A stretch of DNA of 64,000 nt from Trichosporon coremiiforme (taxonomy: Eukaryota > Basidiomycota > Tremellomycetes > Trichosporonales > Trichosporonaceae), in NCBI GenBank assembly GCA_039545355.1, contig BCJJ01000001.1, forward strand, positions 152,427-216,426, in the 5' to 3' direction. How positions within the stretch are numbered: position 1 is the first letter of the stretch; each line of letters opens with the position of its first letter. The translations under genes were made by a program, and so were the position numbers. The notes beneath the pieces are model-generated. The model was not told the DNA's origin and ran no database searches. It saw only the letters and a program-made list of their open reading frames with translations. This document shows, piece by piece, positions 56,968 to 64,000 of this stretch.

Positions 56968-57333
56968 TGTTGGAAATCAGGTGATTTCTTGCCCGTCACC
57001 CCGGTGCTCAGCAGCACCCCCGTTTTGACGTCTTATTATTCTCGTTAGCATGTTTCGCCGGATGCTTCTTACACACATTTTCAGTGTCCCCGGCATCTTC
57101 CAACAGCCTGCAGCTAGTCTTATTGTTCTCTAGTTGCCTGTAGACATATAAACGGCCTCCTGGCCACCTATGCATCCTCATCCAATCGATCAGTTCAGTC
57201 TAGCCGTGCTGCGAGCAACATCATTGCTTGGGCATCCAGCGGCTCAAATCCCAACAATTCGCCTGTTGGAATTAGCATATAAGCGGTCCAGCAGCCTAAT
57301 AGTAATTAATTCCCGTTTTTCCATATCCCAACA
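56968..57333 (+). mobile_element. LTR copy C, solo LTR with TTCGC target duplication
   Basis: This 366-bp element begins TGTTGGAAATCAGG and ends CATATCCCAACA, the classic TG...CA inverted ends of an LTR. A perfect 5-bp direct repeat TTCGC flanks it (56963-56967 and 57334-57338), the hallmark of integrase-mediated insertion. A TATA-like CATATAAACGG lies at about 57147. There is no internal gag-pol sequence, so it is a solo LTR left by recombination. Ends of this kind occur in both Ty1/copia and Ty3/gypsy families; which one cannot be told. Confidence 0.92.
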
Positions 57334-57388
57334 TTCGCCACGGCGGAGGCCAGCTACTCAGGCATGGGTATTGGGACGAGTCCCGTGC

Positions 57389-57472
57389 TGCCCTATGGCT
57401 CAGTTGGCTAGCGCGTGGAGCTGTTATTCGTAGCATACTCCGAGGTCCACGGTTCGAGCCCGTGTGGGGCAG
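57389..57472 (+). tRNA. tRNA-Asn (GUU) with 10-nt intron, copy 2
   Basis: The exons are identical to copy 1. The anticodon is at 57423-57425 and the intron TTCGTAGCAT at 57427-57436. The LTR end is 55 bp upstream. Confidence 0.9.
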
Positions 57473-57613
57473 TCTTTTGCTTGTCTGAAGCTCTGGAAGC
57501 TCGTCTTGCTTTTTGGAAAGAGTGAGAGAAAGAAGGTTGGTCATTAAGTGAGTTTCAACGCCCTAAGTGGGAACTGCCATCTTCAGGCACGGCTGTCAGA
57601 AGTGATCACGTGA

Positions 57614-57697
57614 TGCCCTATGGCTCAGTTGGCTAGCGCGTGGAGCTGTTATCCGTAACATACTCCGAGGTCCACGGTTCGAGCCCGTGTGGGGCAG
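57614..57697 (+). tRNA. tRNA-Asn (GUU) with 10-nt intron, copy 3
   Basis: The exons are identical to copies 1 and 2. The anticodon is at 57648-57650 and the intron TCCGTAACAT at 57652-57661. Confidence 0.9.
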
Positions 57698-57937
57698 CTT
57701 TTTGGCTCTCCTCTACACTCTGGAGAGCTGAAAGTGTCACGGAGCGGTGATGTGCCGTCGACCGGCGACGAAGGTCCTTTTGCAGGGGTTGGTCCGTCAG
57801 GGTGCCACACCAGGCACGGTTTCAAGAACGACGGGTACACGTGCGTGTCACATGGCTGATTTCGGCTCGATCCGCTTGATTACCTCGAAATTCAGGTCTG
57901 GTCAAAGGAAACCTCTCATCACAGAAAAACGAAGGCC

Positions 57938-58510
57938 ATGCTCGCTGCCGCTTGTCGCGCTCGCCGGGCGGTCCCCATCGTCGGCCAGCTGGCACGCTCC
58001 GCCGTTGTTGCTCGTGCGCCCCTTGCCCGTGCTGTTGCGCGTCCGGCGACTCTCGGCTCGGTTCGCTTCCAGAGCAATGTTGGCTGTGAGCTACAAAGAG
58101 ATGAATAACAACTAACGACAGTCGCGGGACAGCCTGTCACGCTCTTCGGCAAAGAGTACCCCGCCGACGGGAACACGAACACACCCCCTTCGATCCAGGC
58201 CAAGGTTGGGCGCAATCTGCACCTACAGAAAGACCACCCGCTAGCGACTCTGCGCGAGATCATTGAGACGCATTTCGATGGTTTTACGCGTATTCAGCCC
58301 GAGTCGCCTGTCGTCACTGTGTTCCAGAACTTTGACGAGCTTGGTTTCGCTCCCGACCACCCTGGCCGCTCGCTCACGGACTCCTACTACCTGAACAAGC
58401 AGCACATGCTGCGTACGCACACGAGCGCGCACGAGGTCGAGGCGTACAAGACGGGCGCGGACGCGTTTCTCATCGCGGCGGACGTGTACCGCCGTGACGA
58501 GATCGACAGC

Positions 58511-58544
<34 letters not shown>

Positions 58545-59380
58545 TGCGTCACTGGGATGTCACGGACGTGAAGCAGCTCACGGAGCAGCTGCGCGCGGAG
58601 AATGCCAAGCTCGCCGAGAAGCTCGCCGCGTGCCCGATCGAGATCACCGACATCAGCACCGTCGGCCCCGAGAACCCGCTGCAGGAATGCCACGACTCCG
58701 AGCTTGCGACCGAGATGGCCCAGAATTTGAAGCACTCGCTGAACGGCATGATCTTCAAGCTCTTCGGCCATATCACCGCCGACGGACAGCCGCTCAAGGT
58801 CCGCTGGATTGATGCCTTCTTCCCCTGGACATCGCCGTCGTTCGAGGTTGAGGTCTGGTACAACGACGAGTGGCTTGAGATTCTTGGATGCGGTGTCGTC
58901 GTCCAGAAGACGCTGGAGCGCGGCGGCGTTGGACACAAAAGCGGCTGGGCGTTCGGCCTCGGCCTCGAGCGCATCGCCATGGTGCTGTTCGACATCCCTG
59001 ACATCCGCCTGTTCTGGTCCCAGGACCCGCGTTTCCTGTCTCAGTTCAAGCAGGGCGAGATCACCGCCTTCAAGCCCTACTCCAAGTACCCGCCGTGCTA
59101 CAAGGACATGAGCTTTTGGCTCCCCGAGGAGACGCAGGAGGGCATCAAGCCGTGGCACGAGAACGACTACTGCGAGGTCGTCCGTGACGTCGCGGGAGAT
59201 CTCGTCGAGAACGTCACCCTCATCGACGACTTTACGCACCCCAAGACCGGCAAGAGGAGTCTTTGCTACCGACTCAACTACAGGAGCATGGACCGCTCCC
59301 TCAACAACGAGGAGGTCAACGCCCTCCAGGACAAGGTCATTGACCGCGTTTCGAGGGAGATGGGTATCGAGATGCGATAA
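57938..59380 (+). CDS. MSF1: Mitochondrial phenylalanyl-tRNA synthetase, monomeric
   Basis: This is a single-chain class II PheRS of the mitochondrial type (yeast Msf1, human FARS2). Two exons give 468 residues, with a 36-nt intron at 58086-58121. Exon 1 is almost entirely an Arg/Ala-rich presequence (ARRAVPIVGQLARSAVVA...VRFQSN). The catalytic core includes PESPVVTVFQNFDELGFAPD, HTSAHEVEAYKTGADAFLIA and [20 protein letters not shown]. The motif-3-like end is KSGWAFGLGLERIAMVLFD with the ATP-binding arginine. The C-terminal ferredoxin-fold anticodon-binding domain is marked by YSKYPPCYKDMSFWLPE. The presequence and the two-in-one architecture (no separate beta subunit) confirm mitochondrial location. 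The length is typical. Confidence 0.96.
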
Positions 59381-59535
59381 GAGGCGGTCATCATTATTTG
59401 TAATTCTATAGGGAACATGAAGCAACATCTCAATCATCTTGAAGCGCCGCGGATCGCAAGAAGGAGATGCGAGTGATACATGCTAATACCGTATGCTAGA
59501 TTTATATGCTGGAAGCTGGAAAAAGTGGCCGTCGT

Positions 59536-60020
59536 TTAACCCTGGCGCTGCTTGTGCTTGGGGTTCTTCGAGCAAACAATGTAGATTCTTCCCTTGCTAC
59601 GGGAGTCAGCGGCTACAGAAGGGAAATCGTGATAGCCTGTATCACATGGTCGATATCCAGACAAGCTCTCTCGTGCGCGCCTTAAACGTGATACGCGTCT
59701 CGAGGTAGCGCGCGAGCAGTACTCGGCAAGTCGACATATGACATCTGTACGCCGCATATGCAGCACCGATCACGCGCAACAGGCGACAGTACTCACCGGC
59801 GGACAACGCTGCAGCCGTCGCAGAACTTCTTGACACTGCTCCTGACCTTCATGCCGCGAATCTGGCCGACAGCCTTGAGGGCCTGGGGCGCGGCAATCGG
59901 AGGCGCCATGGGGCGGGCGAGGGGAAGGCGGGCGGCGACGGCGGCCATGCGGGGGATGGCACGGGAGTGCGTGCTGCACTGGCGCGAGGAGCCGGCGAGG
60001 AGGCGGACGAAGCCGAACAT
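59536..60020 (-). CDS. Mitochondrial ribosomal protein bL36m
   Basis: This is the small zinc-ribbon protein of the mitochondrial large ribosomal subunit. Two exons give 94 residues, with an intron at 59796-59597. A basic Arg/Ala-rich presequence (MFGFVRLLAGSSRQCS...AAVAARLPLARP) precedes the ribosomal core [27 protein letters not shown]. The core continues CSKNPKHKQRQG. The C-x2-C...C-x4-H zinc pattern is complete and matches bacterial L36 (MKVRASVKK-C). It is divergent from the V-ATPase E gene. Confidence 0.95.
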
Positions 60021-60835
60021 GGTGATCGTCGCTTGATTTTTTGAACGCTGATGAAAGCGACCTTTGAAAGTTCGGACGAGAGATGTCGAGTGTGTGTGCC
60101 TGGCATTTTCGGAAGATGAGGCTGACCTCACCACGTGGCTCTTCCGGGCTTGCTTGACATGAGCGAGAGGGCGAGCGAACGGGGCGAGCTATCGCGGGAC
60201 CAAACTTGGCGAGGCTCAGCTTCCATAAATTCTTGAACGCGCTGCATCCTGGAGTTCTTCTTTGAACAAAATCCTTGGGTGAGTTTTGACCTGCCTGGTT
60301 GCCGTGAGGATCGCAGCTAACATCGCAGAAACATAAAAGTTCGATTCCCTTCTCTTCGGTGTTGGGTCTCGCGTTCCCGTTTCCTAGAACGAACCGAGGG
60401 GGGCTTCGCAGCCCTCTGTGTCTGCACCGTCTAAACGGCTGCGTCTTCATGCCAAGTCAATACTGCACTAGGCGCCCGCCTTCGGGTGTGAGGCGCGATG
60501 ACCTGTGGAATTGCTTGGTCCGAGGCGTTGGCAGACCGACATTTGTAACCTTTGTACTATTATTTTCTGCTGCATGTATCGATTTCTCTGAGCCTTTGCT
60601 GCGCCTGTTTTGATCGCTGCATCACGCATGAAATCACCGTACGCTGGTGGCTGCCGGTTTCGGTGACAGGAACGAGGAATTGACGGAGGGCGCGGTATGT
60701 GGGAGGAGCGGACAAGGTGCGGTGGAGGTATGGATGACGGCCTGACGTGACGATGGTGCACTGCTGCTGCTGGTGCTTGGCGATGACTGCATTCAGCTCT
60801 CCTGACAGTCACCCTACCACAAACAATTGCCCAAC
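60021..60835. other. Divergent promoter region, bL36m / V-ATPase E
   Basis: This is 815 bp with no supported gene. A tRNA-like ttcgattccc string near 60341 has no pairing arms. Confidence 0.4.
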
Positions 60836-61814
60836 ATGTCGCGCGCCGGTGCCCTCGATGACTCTGAGATCCAGTCCGAGATGAACAAGATGGTGAGTTC
60901 CTCGCGCTCTGGTGGACGGCTCCGCACTGCGTGCCGCCGTCAGCCGGCGGCCCATCGCTGGAGATGATGTTCAGCATGCTGACTGTTCCAGGTGGCGTTC
61001 ATCTCGCAGGAGGCCAGGGACAAGGCCCGTGAGATTCAGATCAAGGCCGACGAGGAGTTCGCGATCGAGAAGGTGAGTTAGCATGGTGTCAATTACAGGA
61101 AGTGAGCTGACCTCGATTCTCTGTTGATATTCCACGGCCGATCGCCTTTCGTGTACACAGGCCAAGATCGTTCGCCAGGAGTCTCTCGCCATCGACGCTC
61201 AGTACGAGAAGAAGCGCAAGCAGGCCGAGACCGGATGGAAGATGTAAGCTGCTGTCGGTTCCGTGAAGCTGACCCCCAGTGCCCAGTCTACCGCTCTCAA
61301 CCAGTCTCGACTCGAGGTCCTCCGCAAGCGTGAGGAGCACCTCCAGCAGCTCTTCGACGAGGCTGGAAAGAAGGTCAAGGCTCTCTCCGACAGTGACAAG
61401 TACCCCGAGGCTATGGAGTCTCTCATTCTTGAGGTGGGTAGTCCGGGCATGATGCGAACTAACTTCAGGCCCTCCTTCTCCTTCTCGGCGAGGACATTCT
61501 CATCGAGCACCGCCCGAAGGACAAGGACCTCGTGAAGAAGGCTTCGGACACCGCTGTCAAGAAGTACAAGGACATGTCTGGACGCACATCAACCGTCGAG
61601 TATAAGGACTCGCTGCCTGACGATTCTGCCGGTGGAGTTATTGGCTCCACGATGCAGGGACGTATCAAGGTCGACAATACCCTTAGCGAGCGTGTCAAGA
61701 TCCTCGAGGAGAAGATGCTTCCCGAGCTTCGCGAGGACCTCTTCGGCAAGAACCCCAACCGCAAGTTCTACACTGTGAGTTGATTGCTACTTCGCTCTGG
61801 CTGACGAATAGTAA
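60836..61814 (+). CDS. VMA4: V-type proton ATPase subunit E
   Basis: This is a peripheral-stalk subunit of the vacuolar H+-ATPase. Six exons give 227 residues; introns are 60893-60991, 61073-61160, 61244-61279, 61434-61468 and 61775-61811, and all close in frame. The protein begins MSRAGALDDSEIQSEMNKM. The long N-terminal helix VAFISQEARDKAREIQIKAD then EEFAIEKAKIVRQESLAIDA is diagnostic. The C-terminal globular part follows (LLLLGEDILIEHRPKDKDLV, NTLSERVKILEEKMLPELRE, LFGKNPNRKFYT). The last intron is followed directly by TAA, so the final coding exon is only the stop codon. Without splicing, translation would end two residues later (VS, TGA). The length matches yeast Vma4 (233). Confidence 0.96.
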
Positions 61815-62141
61815 ATGCGAGTTTATGAAGTTGTTTAGTACCCGTTAGATGCACTGAATAGGTTTGTCGTCCTGGTGCACACGGCGCGCGTGCAGATATT
61901 CCTTGTCAGCTCGATGGCTGCGCTCGGTTGCGGTGACGATGGGGCGCGCGTAGCAAGGACATTTGAGGCCGTGCTGCCGATCGAGGTGACTTCATCACGC
62001 CTTGTGCGCCCTCATCCCTTCAGCACCACGATCGTTCCTCCGTGCTACTTGCTCCCTCATCATTGTTGCTCACTTTCCGTTCGTTCACTTCTTCCACTGA
62101 CCTGTCTGACTCGAGCATCCAGTCTCAAGCCTCCCCCCACG
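61815..62141. other. Intergenic region
   Basis: This is 327 bp between the V-ATPase E gene and the next plus-strand gene, rich in C/T near the end. I see nothing else. Confidence 0.4.
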
Positions 62142-63050
62142 ATGGACGCCAAGCCCGACGAGCTCGTGATCGCGCTCGGCTCAAGCCATGTCGCCCGCAT
62201 TCTCGAGCACCTCCACGAACACGCCATCTATACTGACGTGAACTTTGGGGGCGTCGTCCCAGGGCTATCAGGCGAGACGTGCATGAAGGTCTGGGAGTGA
62301 GTTATTGTCATCGTCACGATGGCTCTAACACCGCAGGAAGCTCAAGGCGCATCGGCCTCTTCTGTCACTATCAAGTCTCAGTTGCACCCCACCGCGGCCC
62401 TCCTCACTAGTCCTGACAAGGACACGTCCCAGGTTTCAGACTCAAGTCCCAGCACCTCCGCCGGCATCCACGATTCTGAGCATGATGACGACTCGGGCAT
62501 CACCATTCCTCGTCCTCGCGCATTAGTCTACGGCACTGAGAACAGCGACGCAGAAGGCGGAGGTGAAGGCGAGCACGAGTCCGGCCACGAGTCCATGCGC
62601 TCGTTGTCCCCCTTTCCCGCAGACTCTGACAATGACGCGCTGCCCCTGCAGATCGCCCGCAGGGCACGTGCGGCGTTCGCTGAACTCGATGCCACTAAGG
62701 GTTCCACCATCTCGCAGCCGGCCACACAGAACGGAGCTCCTAAGCCCCTCCCGTCTGCTGATAAGAACGCTGTCCAGACCCCCGTCAAATCCGACGCCAA
62801 GCGCTTCGACTGGATTCCCAGTAGCCTGCACCCTGCCTTCTCCATTTCTAAGCAGGCGTCCAAGCGCGGGATCATCGAGAGCCGCGAATCAGCCGCATCG
62901 GCATCCCTTCTTTTCCCAGCCCCCAAACGCCCCAAGACTGTGTCTGCGCGCCTCGCCTCGACTCCGAAGCTCAAGACCACCTCCGGCTGCAAGCACAACA
63001 TCTGCCTCGGGCTCGACCAGTGCCTCGTCCCTTCCTCTCCTGCCGTTTAG
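62142..63050 (+). CDS. Hypothetical Ser/Pro-rich protein, first joint unresolved
   Basis: A protein-like first exon starts at 62142 (MDAKPDELVIALGSSHVARI, then YTDVNFGGVVPGLSGETCMK) and meets a GTGAGT donor at about 62298. The acceptor CACCGCAG at 62336 is followed by a 240-codon frame with disordered, Ser/Asp-rich composition (SEHDDDSGITIPRPRALVYG) and a Cys-containing end (GCKHNICLGLDQC). The simple join shifts frame by one, giving a protein of only about 115 residues. Either a different donor is used, the downstream frame starts at its own ATG (62319), or there is a base error. The family is unknown. Confidence 0.45.
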
Positions 63051-64000
63051 GTGGAAACGGGGTAACCACTGGTGGCAATAGCCATCTAAGAAGCAGTGTG
63101 CAGAACAACGGCCGTCAGTAACTCAGGCCATAGAGTCTTCCCCCTCCACACCATAAGCCATTGTGTAGCCCTTTATCACGTCAGCATCCAGTCTCACCAA
63201 TCTCGTTTTCTCGTACATCGTTATCATGCAGCATGTGTGTATCTTCTCGCGTGCAACCATGATGCTCGCACGCGACCCACCAGTCCCGCTGGATTGGTCT
63301 ACGGGCCCATCGGAGGTAGTCTGCCTTCGCGATGACGGCCCGTGTCAGACCTCGCTTAGATAGTGTGGTTGCGAGCTAGGCCACATCATTAGGTCATGCC
63401 CACCGGACTGCCTCTTGATCAACCGACGAGATCTGCGTGCAGACCCACCCCATTCCACCCCATTCCACGCTAAACGCCTCGATGTGAGCGTCTCAGAGCT
63501 GAAGCAGGTGAGGCATGGGGCAGGAACCAAATCTAGGTCGAGTACATAAGCGTGATGGCATGACAGCGCTGCTTGTGGAAGTGGGGGAGCACTCCGCGAT
63601 GACTATCCACCAGATCGTACTAACGGCTATCAGCTGCTAGTCCAGCCTTTTATCAGGGCCCCAGATCCAGCTGAGCATGGATCTGATAAAGGGAGCGGAG
63701 GTGCGGAAGAGTGTACGAGTGTGCGGGAAGCGGGGAATCGACGGGCCAGATCTGCACGATTGGAGGCTGCAAGCACGATGGGCTGTCCATCGGTTCACCG
63801 ATCCATGCAGCGTACTTGCGTTTCGAGTTGATACGGTCCGGTGCGGAAATATGGACCTGGACGTTTGGTAGAGATCTGCAGTGGGTTTCGGCCAGCCTGG
63901 CCAGCAAAGAACCCGGTCTGGCACGAAGCCCGATGTCCGGTGATGTGCCACTCGGTTCTTGATCCTAGTCACCGAAACACTGGCCCGTTCCAGATCTCTC
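63051..64000. other. Terminal intergenic region
   Basis: This is 950 bp with no supported protein or RNA gene. A CCATTCCACC tandem pair lies near 63450-63470. The window ends within this stretch. Confidence 0.45.

Noticed and set aside
58241..59437. 398-codon minus-strand frame across the mitochondrial PheRS gene
   Set aside because: It is antisense to a fully motif-supported synthetase.
60325..60370. B-box-like ttcgattccc near the V-ATPase promoter
   Set aside because: Flanking bases cannot form the T stem beyond one or two pairs and no upstream tRNA arms exist.
1..64000. CRISPR arrays, bacterial operons, prophage
   Set aside because: No direct-repeat/spacer arrays were found, and spliced nuclear genes with polymerase III tRNAs show this is a eukaryotic genome.

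Overview
The window is nuclear DNA of a basidiomycete yeast, most likely a Tremellomycete and perhaps of the Trichosporonales (inference). Genes are dense, G+C-rich and interrupted by very short introns (about 30-50 nt) that typically start GTGAGT/GTAAGT and carry a CTGAC or CTAAC branch site just before the acceptor. The recognisable proteins are fungal: a TAO3/Mor2-type RAM scaffold, HOG1, fungal RAD52, THR4, and an RNAi-type RNA-dependent RNA polymerase. Many gene models here were joined by hand from splice signals and reading frame. Where joints close in frame and give a family-typical length, confidence is high.

Layout. 1-4.1 kb: three orphan genes. 4.9-12.6 kb: a single 2542-residue TAO3/Mor2 gene. 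13.3-17.1 kb: POL31 (DNA polymerase delta subunit 2) and RAD52, head to head over 256 bp with an ACGCGT box. 17.4-19.9 kb: SDH4 and an ING-family PHD gene, divergent. 20.2-27.2 kb: a Gly/Tyr-rich gene with a broken tail, an LTR, tRNA-Asp, THR4, a BTB-like gene, a rhodanese/Cdc25-like gene, a second identical tRNA-Asp and a second LTR. 27.5-33.3 kb: NUP98-NUP96 precursor. 34.2-37.2 kb: a voltage-gated K+ channel and CPSF30/YTH1. 37.4-42.2 kb: HAS1 and a UTP5/WDR43-like gene, both ribosome-biogenesis factors, divergent. 42.4-45.6 kb: a divergent, short importin-5-like karyopherin. 46.5-47.9 kb: HOG1 with a long (2.8 kb) non-coding upstream region. 50.7-51.9 kb: OPA3-like gene. 52.7-56.6 kb: RNAi RdRP. 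56.8-57.7 kb: three intron-bearing tRNA-Asn genes with a solo LTR between the first two. 57.9-61.8 kb: mitochondrial PheRS, mitochondrial bL36 and V-ATPase subunit E. 62.1-63.05 kb: an orphan gene. 63.05-64 kb: nothing recognised.

Most of the content is single-copy housekeeping: replication and repair, nuclear transport, mRNA 3'-end processing, ribosome biogenesis and mitochondrial function. The accessory signal is a family of 0.3-0.37 kb LTRs. Three copies each lie 55-68 bp upstream of a tRNA gene, two with target-site duplications, and one appears to supply the upstream region of a small protein gene. A complete-looking RdRP, whose relatives act in transposon silencing, lies near one of these LTRs. 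I did not find a convincing new multi-gene system. The strongest unusual observations are the LTR/tRNA pattern, the LTR-derived upstream region with its truncated downstream gene, the POL31-RAD52 shared promoter, the shortened karyopherin and a V-ATPase gene whose last exon is only a stop codon.
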